NCBI GenBank assembly: GCA_030595325.1
Contig: JAUVDN010000015.1
Location: 1 to 33,298, forward strand
Length of the DNA stretch: 33,298 nt
Reading direction: 5' to 3'
Origin: Gammaproteobacteria bacterium
GTDB taxonomy: Bacteria; Pseudomonadota; Gammaproteobacteria; SZUA-229
The translations under genes were made by a program, and so were the position numbers. The notes beneath the pieces are model-generated. The model had not been told where the DNA came from. It searched no databases and saw only the letters and a list, made by a program, of their open reading frames with translations. Shown one piece after another: positions 22,155 to 30,552 of this stretch (position 1 is its first letter; each line of letters starts with the position of its first letter).

Positions 22155-24209
22155 TTGAATAACAAACAGACAATTTTTGCTTTTATGTTGCTGCTTTTTT
22201 TTATAAGCGGAAGTATCTGGCTGGTATTCGAGTATGTTTCTAGCGAAAGACAGCGTGATAAGGACGACTGGCAGGCGCGTTTAAATATAATGGCAGAGTC
22301 TCAGCAGCATGTGATTGAAAAATGGTTTGATTCGCAGCTGGCTAATATTAATGAACTGGCATCCAATCCGTTGGTTCAATTGTATGTGAGTCAGCCAGAA
22401 TTATCTGTGACATCACGAGATGAGACTAGTCGCGGGCAGTTGCAGCATCTGAAAAATTTAATCAATGCAACGGCAGGTCACGCGGATGTTTTTACTGCGA
22501 TTAATAATATAAGTAATAATGCAAAAAATAAGGTGAACGATGGTATAGCAATCGTAAGTGATAAGGGTGTTTTAATTGCTACACGATATTTTCCTCTTAC
22601 GAATAGTGTGATTACAGATTCATATCGCCAGGCATTAGATAAAAAAACAGCCATCGTTTCTAATATTTTTAATCTGGGTGTGAATGGTAATAATGAGTTG
22701 TTGCCCAGGCTTGTGATTGTTGTGCCTGTCAGTTCAGTTCAGTCGCTGCAGTCCGATGATATTAGAGCGGCAGTTGTTGCTGTTATTAATCCTGAAGGTA
22801 ATTTATATAAACTACTATCGAAAGATTGGTTGGCAACGTCCTCAGAAGAGACGTTAATCGTGTCTTTAGATGGCGAGGTTATAAATTATTTAAGTCCACT
22901 TAAGAATGGTTATAACACTTTTCATAAACAAGTGGGCGTAACAGATGATGGCTCGGTAACGACTAAGGTGTTTAATGCTGAAGCTATGGTTGCTAATGAT
23001 ATTGGCAGTTTCACAACGGGTGCAGACTACCGCCGAGTTTCTGTTTTGGCTACTGCTAGAAAAATCAGAAATACTGACATGATGCTGGTGCAAAAAATAG
23101 ACATTGATGAGGCGCTTGCTGAATCTAAAGAATATCAGAATTTTATTTTAACCATCTTTTTGCTGGTAGTGTTTATCGTTACAATCAGTTTTATTGCAAT
23201 ATGGCGACACGCAACAAGTCTACGATTGCAGAAAGCGACTAGACGACTTGAGGCGAGGGCTGCTTTGTTAAATGCAATCGGTGATAGCATCAATGATCAT
23301 ATCTTTTTGCTGGACCATAAAAATAAGCTGGTGTTTATTAATGATGCATTGGCCAGGTCTTTCTCTATTGATAATGTAGACATACGTGGTAAGGCGTTAA
23401 ATCATATCTTTAATACTGAGATAACTTCTCAGCTATTAGAAGTAACCCCGGAGCAAGATGGTGAAACGGTTCGTAATAGAGAGATGCGTCTTGAGTTTAA
23501 AGACAAGCGTCATGATTATCATGTGTCGGTTGTTGGTTTAAGTAATAAAGATTATAAGCGGTCACATCTTTACGTTATGCATGATATTACAGAATTGAAA
23601 GATATTCAGGGCCAGCATAATCGAGTGATGGATAGCATTATCTCGACACTGGTTCAGGTGATAGATAAACATGATCCTCATTGTGTGCATCATTCTGAAC
23701 GAACGCGTGAAGTAGCAGTGGCTATCGCTGAGTCAATGGGTATGACAGGGGATAAGATTGATACATTAGCGATGGCCGCATTGCTTGCCAATATAGGAAA
23801 GTTGTACGTGCCAGCGGAGATGTTGACCAACGCTGAACCGTTAACTGAAGAAGAAGCGCTAATATTGCGAGAAAATATTAACTATAGTGTTGAGATTTTA
23901 CAGGATCTGGAATTTGACGGCCCGGTGATAGATTTTGTTAGGCAAAAAAATGAGTGCCTTGATGGTAGTGGCTATCCTAAAGGTGTTTCTGGTGATGATA
24001 TTCATCAGGAGTCGCGTATCCTGTCTGTAGCAAACGCATTTGTTGCAATGACAAGTTCTAGAGCTTATCGCTCAGGTAAGCCGATTAAGGAAGTGCTGGA
24101 TATTTTAATAACGGAAGCAGATACTCGTTATGATCGCCAGGTTATAGCTGCATTATTTAATGTTGCTGAGAATCATTCTGACTGGGCGAATTGGCAGCAA
24201 GTGAAATAA
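22155..24209 (+). CDS. Membrane PAS/HD-GYP protein with degenerate active site
   Basis: Translation probably starts at TTG 22155 after ACAGGA. The 684 residues comprise a membrane helix (~7-27), a periplasmic sensor of Cache type (~30-325), a second helix (~328-350), a cytoplasmic PAS domain (~365-480) and an HD-GYP domain (~487-670). The fold and DGSGYP (603-608) are kept, but the catalytic residues are not: HD is Ala545-Asn546 in LLANIGKLYVP, the next His is Asn574, HHE is KNE (598-600), and the late Asp is Asn627 in SVANAFVAM. It therefore cannot be an ordinary c-di-GMP phosphodiesterase and is more likely a c-di-GMP-binding or protein-binding receptor. It is probably cotranscribed with the LapG-like protease. 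Confidence 0.88.
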   Translation: MNNKQTIFAFMLLLFFISGSIWLVFEYVSSERQRDKDDWQARLNIMAESQQHVIEKWFDSQLANINELASNPLVQLYVSQPELSVTSRDETSRGQLQHLKNLINATAGHADVFTAINNISNNAKNKVNDGIAIVSDKGVLIATRYFPLTNSVITDSYRQALDKKTAIVSNIFNLGVNGNNELLPRLVIVVPVSSVQSLQSDDIRAAVVAVINPEGNLYKLLSKDWLATSSEETLIVSLDGEVINYLSPLKNGYNTFHKQVGVTDDGSVTTKVFNAEAMVANDIGSFTTGADYRRVSVLATARKIRNTDMMLVQKIDIDEALAESKEYQNFILTIFLLVVFIVTISFIAIWRHATSLRLQKATRRLEARAALLNAIGDSINDHIFLLDHKNKLVFINDALARSFSIDNVDIRGKALNHIFNTEITSQLLEVTPEQDGETVRNREMRLEFKDKRHDYHVSVVGLSNKDYKRSHLYVMHDITELKDIQGQHNRVMDSIISTLVQVIDKHDPHCVHHSERTREVAVAIAESMGMTGDKIDTLAMAALLANIGKLYVPAEMLTNAEPLTEEEALILRENINYSVEILQDLEFDGPVIDFVRQKNECLDGSGYPKGVSGDDIHQESRILSVANAFVAMTSSRAYRSGKPIKEVLDILITEADTRYDRQVIAALFNVAENHSDWANWQQVK

Positions 24210-24324
24210 AGGCTTCTGCTTGAGCAGGACTGGTTAAAGTCTGCTTATCATCCGTATCAATTTATATATCTTAGGGTTAATTGTATCAAGCTGAATTAAT
24301 TGAGCATTCGCTTGTCACAAAATC

Positions 24325-25584
24325 ATGCTGGTTGAACATATCATACTTGCGCTGGTAGTTATCCTGGGCTTATCGCTTATCGCACAGCCTGTCTCAAAAA
24401 TATTACGCATGCCTTTTGCAAGCATCCTTGTTTTGATTGGTTTCCTGTTTTCGGAGCTGGTTATTTACGTGGGTTTCGATACGGGTATTCGAGCAGAAAA
24501 TTTTCAATCAATAATTTTTTATGTTTTTATCCCTGTTCTTGTTTTTGAGTCTGCCTACAATATTGATAAGCAGCAATTAAAAAACAATCTTGTCATTATT
24601 TTATTTCTGGCGATTTTCGGCATGTTGCTGACATGCCTTGTTGTCGCAACATTGTTGTTTTATGGAATAGCTCATGAAGCAGGATTTCCCTGGATAGCTG
24701 CTTTCATAACGGGGGCAATTTTGGCGGCAACAGACTCTGTCGCTGTAGTTGCAAAACTAAAAGAGATGAATGCGCCCAAGAGGATTGGTGTTTTGCTGGA
24801 AGGCGAAAGTCTGTTCAATGATGCAACGGCTATTGTGTTATTTAGTCTGTTTTTGTCAATAGCGCTAGCCGCTCAAAGTTCAGGGGCTGTGACAGACCTA
24901 TATTCTATTGCGGAAATATTGTTTCGATTTTCGGTGATATTTTTTGGTGGTGCACTGACAGGCGTTGTTATCGGATTGCTGCTTGGATTTATGCAGCGAT
25001 TTGTAAAGCAGGAATTAGTAACCGCTGTATTAGGTTTATTGGTTGCCTACGGCTCATATCTGCTGGCAGAATATTTTATGGTGTCAGGTGTGATGGCTAC
25101 ATTACTTGCATCATTAAGTTTCTCTTCTTCGGTGCAGCGGATAAATGCTTCTGCAGAAAACAGTTCTACAAAAAACAGTTCTGATGAAAAGAATAAGCAT
25201 CTGTGGGATGTCTTGTCCCACGTTGCTAATGTTAGCGTGTTCCTGATTGTCGGCGCAGTGATCAGTTTTCAAATGTTTGAGCAGCGTTGGTTGGCTATGA
25301 TAATAGCAATTGCATCATTATTGATTGCACGAGCGCTCAGTGTGTATGGGGTGTTGTTAGTTTTTTCTGTTTTTAAAACTTTAAAAGTGCCTTTATCATC
25401 GCAGACGGTGATGGTTTGGGGTGGTCTGCGCGGTGCGGTGACGCTGGCGTTGGCATTATCACTGCCAACTAGTTTGGATTACTGGTGGACGATACAGTCC
25501 ATTGCATTTGGTGTAGTGCTGTTCTCTTTATTTATCCAGGCACCGACGATGCAGATTCTGGTTAAAAAATTATCTGTGCAATAA
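24325..25584 (+). CDS. CPA1-family Na+(K+)/H+ antiporter
   Basis: This 419-residue integral membrane protein has about 12 helices. The ion-binding helix reads GAILAATDSVAVVAKLKEMN (near residue 132) and the partner EGESLFNDATAIVLFSL (near 153), the TD and ND motifs of NhaP-type antiporters. A later GGLRGAVTLALALSLP (near 370) is also characteristic. It exchanges monovalent cations for protons across the inner membrane for pH and sodium homeostasis. There is no long C-terminal regulatory domain. It follows the HD-GYP gene by 115 bases and ends at a strong bidirectional terminator; no functional link to neighbours is obvious. Confidence 0.92.
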   Translation: MLVEHIILALVVILGLSLIAQPVSKILRMPFASILVLIGFLFSELVIYVGFDTGIRAENFQSIIFYVFIPVLVFESAYNIDKQQLKNNLVIILFLAIFGMLLTCLVVATLLFYGIAHEAGFPWIAAFITGAILAATDSVAVVAKLKEMNAPKRIGVLLEGESLFNDATAIVLFSLFLSIALAAQSSGAVTDLYSIAEILFRFSVIFFGGALTGVVIGLLLGFMQRFVKQELVTAVLGLLVAYGSYLLAEYFMVSGVMATLLASLSFSSSVQRINASAENSSTKNSSDEKNKHLWDVLSHVANVSVFLIVGAVISFQMFEQRWLAMIIAIASLLIARALSVYGVLLVFSVFKTLKVPLSSQTVMVWGGLRGAVTLALALSLPTSLDYWWTIQSIAFGVVLFSLFIQAPTMQILVKKLSVQ

Positions 25585-25617
25585 AAAACGCTTTGACTGG
25601 AGAGTCAAAGCGTTTTT
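25584..25617. terminator. Bidirectional terminator between antiporter and fecR-like gene
   Basis: AAAAACGCTTTGACT pairs perfectly with AGTCAAAGCGTTTTT around GGAG. It lies between convergent genes and has A/T tracts on both sides. Confidence 0.95.
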
Positions 25618-25648
25618 GTATAACAGCTAATCTGCGTTAGTGAGTATA

Positions 25649-26380
25649 TTAGTAATCGGTACGCCTCGGTGCTGCGTAGCCACCACCTGCCATAGTAAAT
25701 GGTGGTGTGCGACCGACAAGCTCTTCTATCACCTGTAGCTCTAAATCAGTATGGTTGATAAAAGGTGCTTCACGAATGTTTCTGCCACTGCTTTCATTTG
25801 AAAGGATGTATCTTGGCGCATCGTGATGCATTGATGTAATGGTTTCGGTGCTGCTCTTATCGTTATCAGCAAATAGATCGACAACACCGTAACAGGTACA
25901 TATGTATGTTTGCTCGGGTTCTGCTTCGGTGTATACACCTGTGCCGCGGATACCGATAGTCGCATTAGGTGTTTTCATTTGATGTTTGGTTTTACCAAAT
26001 ACGGAGAGTAACTTTCCAGTAACCAGTCGTAGCGTATTAACCAGCATGCCAGAACCGCTTAATTCCAGTCGACTGTTGCTGCGTAGTACAAAAGCATCTT
26101 TGCCTACGGCGAAAACAACGTGACTGCGTCCGCCGGTTACGACAATATCGCTGCCAGTGATGACCGTGCTTTCATCTGCTTTTTTGCCGCTGACGCTAAC
26201 ATTGCCTCGCATGTCATAGATAGATTTTCCCGGTTCAAGAACTTTGGGGACTTTCCCCATTGCGTGTACAGGTTGCAATATGCCTGCGCTGCCGCCTGCG
26301 ACGAACATTCCGGCTGCAAGTGATCGGACTAATATTTCCCTACGTGGATCATCTATCTCTTCTTTTGGTTTACGACGCAT
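25649..26380 (-). CDS. FecR-domain periplasmic protein
   Basis: The 243 residues begin with a charged leader and DPRREILVRSLAAGMFVAGG, a Tat-like RR signal. A FecR domain follows (about residues 55-165): MRGNVSVSGKKADESTVITG, AVGKDAFVLRSNSRLELSGS, TGKLLSVFGKTKHQMKTPNA and TIGIRGTGVYTEA. A CTC pair lies near residue 160. This is the type of FecR domain found without a sigma-factor partner, in exported proteins of unknown role. GGAG precedes the ATG at 26380. It is divergent from an outer-membrane barrel gene with a 207-base shared promoter region, so the two probably work together at the envelope. Confidence 0.82.
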   Translation of the reverse strand: MRRKPKEEIDDPRREILVRSLAAGMFVAGGSAGILQPVHAMGKVPKVLEPGKSIYDMRGNVSVSGKKADESTVITGSDIVVTGGRSHVVFAVGKDAFVLRSNSRLELSGSGMLVNTLRLVTGKLLSVFGKTKHQMKTPNATIGIRGTGVYTEAEPEQTYICTCYGVVDLFADNDKSSTETITSMHHDAPRYILSNESSGRNIREAPFINHTDLELQVIEELVGRTPPFTMAGGGYAAPRRTDY

Positions 26381-26527
26381 GATGCCATACTCCTTCTAAC
26401 GGTTTATGCCTTTGGTTTAACTTGGTACTAATAATAGCAATAAAAGCGCGCTAATCATCATTCGTAGTGTGATTTTGCTAACACTTTTGATATGGTGTTC
26501 CGTGTAATTAAGCCAACTTGTGACACT

Positions 26528-26544
26528 GTCCACATAAAATGGAC
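26528..26544. promoter_or_regulatory. Palindrome in the fecR-like/barrel divergent spacer
   Basis: GTCCA-CATAAAA-TGGAC lies about 45 bases before the barrel gene, overlapping the expected promoter. It is a candidate operator; the binding protein is unknown. Confidence 0.4.
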
Positions 26545-26587
26545 TAAAGTATAAGGGTATATAACAACAAATGATAAGAAAAAAGCC

Positions 26588-27475
26588 ATGTCTAAACATT
26601 TCGTGCTTATAAACCGCATTATTTATGTTGTTTTGTTGTCCTATTCTTCCCAGTTGTTGGCGGGCTCAGATGTGTTTGTCGATTTTGAGGCTACATTAGG
26701 TTTTGACGATAATGTTACCCGCGCTGCAGAAGATATCGATATTGAGCATGATGGCTTTATAACTGTTGGTGGCACCGGTGGATTAGAACTGTACGAGGGA
26801 AAAACAGGTGTTTTAACGGGCAAGGTCTTACTCGAAGGAAATAAATTTTCTCGCTTTGATGGTCTAAGCAATGCGGTTTTAGCCGGCAAGCTAAACTATA
26901 CCTTTGGCTTTAGTAGTGGTTTTGGCGCGCCATGGTTTGCATTGGATTTAGCTTATGGTGCAACAGAGTTTAATTCTTTTCAGCGTGACAGCAATATTGC
27001 TACAGCTTCGGCAACAATGGGTATGCAGATCGATGATGCGACCAGCATGCGATTAGGACTATCTTATAGAGATCGAGATGCAGAAAGTAGTGTGTTTGAT
27101 ACTCAAAATGCATCATTTTTTATAAACATGGATTGGGCCGTTGTTAAAAAACATATCGTATACGTTACCTATAAGTATGATCAGGGCGATATCTTTTCCT
27201 CACTTAATACAGATTTATATAACCCGGGTGATTTACTGCAGATTATTGAAGCTTCGAGTTTCATTGAGCCTGTTGATGATGTGTTTACTGATAAGACGAC
27301 ATATCGACTTGATGGTACAACCCATTTTTTAACATTGGGTTACAACTGGGTTCAGAACTTACACAGTTCGTTTGATTTCTCGGCGCGTTATTTGGAGTCT
27401 ACCGCGGATGATGTCGACCTGACTTATTCTGGTCTAACCTTAAGTGCAACCTTTTTCCATCGCTTCAATCTTTAG
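26588..27475 (+). CDS. Outer-membrane beta-barrel protein
   Basis: This 295-residue protein has a signal peptide (IIYVVLLSYSSQLLAGSD). The mature part is made of alternating beta strands (VFVDFEATLGFDDNVTRAAE; APWFALDLAYGATEFNSF) and ends LSATFFHRFNL with an aromatic-rich final strand of barrel type. The GFDDNVTRA start is common in FecR-associated and exopolysaccharide-associated barrels. It stands divergent from the FecR-like gene. No enzymatic motif is visible; it may be a pore or structural protein. Confidence 0.75.
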   Translation: MSKHFVLINRIIYVVLLSYSSQLLAGSDVFVDFEATLGFDDNVTRAAEDIDIEHDGFITVGGTGGLELYEGKTGVLTGKVLLEGNKFSRFDGLSNAVLAGKLNYTFGFSSGFGAPWFALDLAYGATEFNSFQRDSNIATASATMGMQIDDATSMRLGLSYRDRDAESSVFDTQNASFFINMDWAVVKKHIVYVTYKYDQGDIFSSLNTDLYNPGDLLQIIEASSFIEPVDDVFTDKTTYRLDGTTHFLTLGYNWVQNLHSSFDFSARYLESTADDVDLTYSGLTLSATFFHRFNL

Positions 27476-27484
27476 CTTTTTTTA

Positions 27485-27510
27485 GCCCTGTCTCCCAGAG
27501 GGAGGCGGGG
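27485..27510. repeat. Short CT/AG palindrome, partial copy of the dispersed repeat
   Basis: CCCTGTCTCCC-AGA-GGGAGGCGGGG resembles one hairpin of the elements at 8621 and 14381. It may also act as terminator of the barrel gene. Confidence 0.45.
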
Positions 27511-27572
27511 AATATTGAATGTTTATGTCTTCGTTGACTCAACAGCTGATATTGTTTTTTAAGCGTTAAGGT

Positions 27573-27758
27573 TTATTGAACCGAATTAATCATTAGTAGT
27601 ATAAAGCCGACCAGTACAGCTGCCAGCAATGCCAGTGTGCCCCAGTGTTTTTCTTCTGCATTTTTACTTTTTTCCATGGTTGCTTTTATGCCGGGAAAAA
27701 ACATAAATAATACAAAAAGACCGATTGCGCCAGCCAGTAATTGTTGCCATAGTTCCAT
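27573..27758 (-). CDS. Small two-helix membrane protein
   Basis: This 61-residue protein has two hydrophobic segments (AGAIGLFVLFMFFPGIKATM and WGTLALLAAVLVGFILLMIN) separated by a charged loop KSKNAEEKH. It lies 34 bases downstream of the cupin gene on the same strand. I cannot assign a family or function; the composition and Pro-Gly break in helix 1 argue that it is a real gene. Confidence 0.65.
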   Translation of the reverse strand: MELWQQLLAGAIGLFVLFMFFPGIKATMEKSKNAEEKHWGTLALLAAVLVGFILLMINSVQ

Positions 27759-27792
27759 AGTGTTGACCTGTAGTGATATCTAGTGAATTTAC

Positions 27793-28068
27793 TTATTCAT
27801 GCATGTAGTGTTTTTCGATGGGCTCAAGTATCTTCCAGACGCATTTCATGCCCTGTGGGAAAAACACCATGTCACCTTCCTGAATAGTTATCGGTTCTTC
27901 ATTTTCAGGTGTAACAATAGCTTTGCCTTCGACGATATAGCAGGTTTCTTTTTTATCATAGGTCCAGTCAAATTCTGAGACTTCTTTTGTCCATACAGGC
28001 CAGTCGTCGACATACAAAACATCGAGTTTGGCTGGTGTTACATGGTGTTCAATTATTATAGAGCTCAT
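27793..28068 (-). CDS. DUF861-type cupin protein
   Basis: The 91 residues form a single cupin barrel like the DUF861/cupin_3 family: VWTKEVSEFDWTYDKKETCY (motif 1 region, residues 25-44), EGKAIVTPENEEPITIQEGD and MVFFPQGMKCVWKILEPIEK (motif 2). Family members include ureidoglycolate-hydrolase-like and many uncharacterised proteins. It has no signal peptide. It is divergent from the thioredoxin-like gene and probably cotranscribed with the small membrane protein downstream. Function unknown. Confidence 0.8.
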   Translation of the reverse strand: MSSIIIEHHVTPAKLDVLYVDDWPVWTKEVSEFDWTYDKKETCYIVEGKAIVTPENEEPITIQEGDMVFFPQGMKCVWKILEPIEKHYMHE

Positions 28069-28162
28069 ATCAGTCAGTGTGTTTTTAATAAGGTCTTATT
28101 ATAACGTGAAATGACTGTGGCGATGTATAATGAACATTTGTTAACGAAGAAGTAATATAGTG

Positions 28163-28513
28163 ATGTTAGATTCCCTTATAGTTAATGTTGATTTTGAAGA
28201 TTATGATGAGATGGTATTGGCAGAATCTCACAAAGTACCCGTATTGATTGATTTATGGGCAGAATGGTGTGCGCCCTGTCTGGTTGTGGCGCCACTGTTA
28301 AAACAATTAGTTGAAGATTATGATGGTGAGATAAAACTGGCGAAGATTGAGGTCGATGAAGGCGAGAATATGAAATTGGCAGGTCGATATCAGGTTAGAG
28401 GATTTCCAACAATCATATTTATCAAAGATGGCAAAGAAGTTGACCGTTTTAGCGGTGCAAAGCCTTTGTCCTTTCTGAGAGACTTCGTCGAAAAAAATCT
28501 AAATAAAAATTAA
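28163..28513 (+). CDS. Thioredoxin-like protein with WCAPC active site
   Basis: This 116-residue cytoplasmic thioredoxin fold has the redox pair Cys36/Cys39 in AEWCAPCLVVAPLL and a cis-proline in RGFPTIIFI. The motif WCAPC replaces the canonical WCGPC, a variant also found in periplasmic and specialised thioredoxins. I take the ATG at 28163; a GTG one codon earlier is equally close to GAAG. A TATAAT box at 28126-28131 could be its -10 element. It converges with the transglutaminase gene with only 17 bases between stop codons and no visible terminator. Probable disulfide reductase with unknown partner. Confidence 0.88.
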   Translation: MLDSLIVNVDFEDYDEMVLAESHKVPVLIDLWAEWCAPCLVVAPLLKQLVEDYDGEIKLAKIEVDEGENMKLAGRYQVRGFPTIIFIKDGKEVDRFSGAKPLSFLRDFVEKNLNKN

Positions 28514-28530
28514 CAGCAATATTTTATTCA

Positions 28531-30552
28531 TCATAATTTTAACGACTTTATTTTTTTTATATATAAGTTAGTTAGTTTAGTATTAATCTGATTACCATAG
28601 TGTAACGTCCGGTACGCCTTAAAAACAAATGTCACATCATTTCTTGCTTGCGGTGTAAGCAGGAGTTCATTGAGTACTCGAGCTTCAAAATCATTGGGGC
28701 CTTCATAAAAATTTCGATGTATGCCATATCGCTTTAGTTTTTTACAAAATATATTGTAGTAATGCTGAGTATTATCTTTTTCAATCGTATATTGTTTTAG
28801 CAGGAACCAGCTGACGATTAGTCCAGTGATGCTAAAGCTAATGATGAGTAGTAAGATTAAGTCGGAATAAGTAGCATCTTTAAAGCCAAGGTTTTTTAAT
28901 AAGTTCGTCTGTTTTTTGTGGTCGAAGTTAATGACCCATTGATTCCAGCTATTCTGAAAGCTGTCATATAGAAAGGCGGTATTTTTTAACAGTGTACTAT
29001 TGGTTACTAATAACAGAGGTAGTTTATTTATGTCCAGGCCAGAGTTAGAGATTCCTTTTTCAATGCGATCAGGGGAAACGGCAGCGGTTGGGTCGACTCG
29101 TTGCCATACGTCATTTATCCACACTTCGGCCCATGCATGTGCATCTGACTGACGGACAATCATATAATCATCCAGAGGATTTATCGTTCCGCCCTGATAC
29201 CCTATAACGACACGGGAAGGTATGCCTACAGCCCGCATTAAGTAAACGAAAGAGCTGGCATAGTGTTCGCAAAATCCGCGCCGTGTTTTGAACAAGAAGT
29301 CATCCATAGCGTTATTGCCAAGCAAATCTGGATCTAATGTGTAGTAAAATTCATTGACTCGGTAGTATTGAAGGACATTGTTAATGTATTGCTGATCATT
29401 AAGCTTTGATTGTATGAATAGTTTTTTTGCAAAATTCAATGTCTCTGGATTCAAGTTAACGGGTAGTAATCTGTTTTTGTAGCTCTCCTGTTCAAACAGG
29501 GCAATATTAGTAGAGCGGGTGTCAGAGGTAATGCTGTAACTGATTACATTGCCTACGGCTTTCTTTGTTGTAAGCATGGCCTCACGATTGACCTTATACT
29601 GCGATTCGTGATCTATAGGGAATTCCAGGCTGAGTAGCCATTTTAAATTTGTTGGCTCAAGGGTAATAGTGTACTTAATGAAATCCGTATGGTCTTCGGT
29701 GAAATTTATATTTGGTACAGTGGTTTTTGGTGCGTCCGCACGATGCCAGGTTGTGCCGTTATATAAAGAGAGAACAATCCCACGCCAATAGAGCTGCGAA
29801 TGTTCAGGAATAACACTGTCAAACTTAACTCGAAAAGCGATGCTTGATGAGCTAATAAGACGGTTGAAGCTGCCTGGCGACATCTCTTCACTTAGTCCAG
29901 TTTGGCTGGAGAAAACATCTTTTTGAAGTCCCCATAATGGACCGGGTATACGTGGAAACAGGATAAATAACACGACCATAAGAGGCGCTGCGTACACAAA
30001 GTAGCGAGTCGACATCTTAAAGCGAGTTTTAAACGATAAAGTTCCCAGTTTATCGCTTAGTGCAATTAGTATAGTCGTTAAGATTACAACTACGATAAAT
30101 ACATAAATAGTTAACCATACAGTTTGTGAATGAAAAAAATTACTAGCGATAATAAAAAATGCACTATATATAATTATGTAGCAGTCACGTAAATTTTTAG
30201 TTTCAAATAGCTTCAGTATGGACATTAAAATAACTAAAGTTATTCCTGGCTGGCGTCCAAATAAAAATCCGTAAGTGTAAAAGATAGTCAAAAGTGTGGC
30301 TGAGATAACGATTAGAAGAACGAGCTTTCCTGGGTTTTTCTTGCCGTTGTATATTATGAAGGCTTGCCAAATGCTTAATGTTAGCAGGAGAAGAATTATA
30401 GGTATCGGTGTGGCTGAATATAAAGGAAAAGTAGTCAGGTGAACACACGCCAGTAGGGAATATAAAATATTTTTATTTGGTTTGTTGTCCAGAGAGCTCA
30501 CTATATTTTTATTTATTGCGTATATTAATGTAGCGCTAATGCAGTTAGGCAT
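28531..30552 (-). CDS. TgpA-like membrane transglutaminase (DUF3488/DUF4129)
   Basis: The 673 residues begin with several hydrophobic helices (about 25-205), the DUF3488 part. A periplasmic transglutaminase-like domain has Cys in RRGFCEHYASSFVYLMRAVG (near residue 427), His in SDAHAWAEVWIND and Asp in WQRVDPTAAV, an intact Cys-His-Asp triad. A last helix (LILLLIISFSITGLIVSWFL) and a cytoplasmic DUF4129 tail follow. It is the third gene of the moxR-DUF58-tgpA operon, overlapping the DUF58 gene by 28 bases. The Pseudomonas TgpA homologue is essential there; the natural substrate is unknown, but a cell-envelope role is likely. Confidence 0.9.
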   Translation of the reverse strand: MPNCISATLIYAINKNIVSSLDNKPNKNILYSLLACVHLTTFPLYSATPIPIILLLLTLSIWQAFIIYNGKKNPGKLVLLIVISATLLTIFYTYGFLFGRQPGITLVILMSILKLFETKNLRDCYIIIYSAFFIIASNFFHSQTVWLTIYVFIVVVILTTILIALSDKLGTLSFKTRFKMSTRYFVYAAPLMVVLFILFPRIPGPLWGLQKDVFSSQTGLSEEMSPGSFNRLISSSSIAFRVKFDSVIPEHSQLYWRGIVLSLYNGTTWHRADAPKTTVPNINFTEDHTDFIKYTITLEPTNLKWLLSLEFPIDHESQYKVNREAMLTTKKAVGNVISYSITSDTRSTNIALFEQESYKNRLLPVNLNPETLNFAKKLFIQSKLNDQQYINNVLQYYRVNEFYYTLDPDLLGNNAMDDFLFKTRRGFCEHYASSFVYLMRAVGIPSRVVIGYQGGTINPLDDYMIVRQSDAHAWAEVWINDVWQRVDPTAAVSPDRIEKGISNSGLDINKLPLLLVTNSTLLKNTAFLYDSFQNSWNQWVINFDHKKQTNLLKNLGFKDATYSDLILLLIISFSITGLIVSWFLLKQYTIEKDNTQHYYNIFCKKLKRYGIHRNFYEGPNDFEARVLNELLLTPQARNDVTFVFKAYRTLHYGNQINTKLTNLYIKKIKSLKL

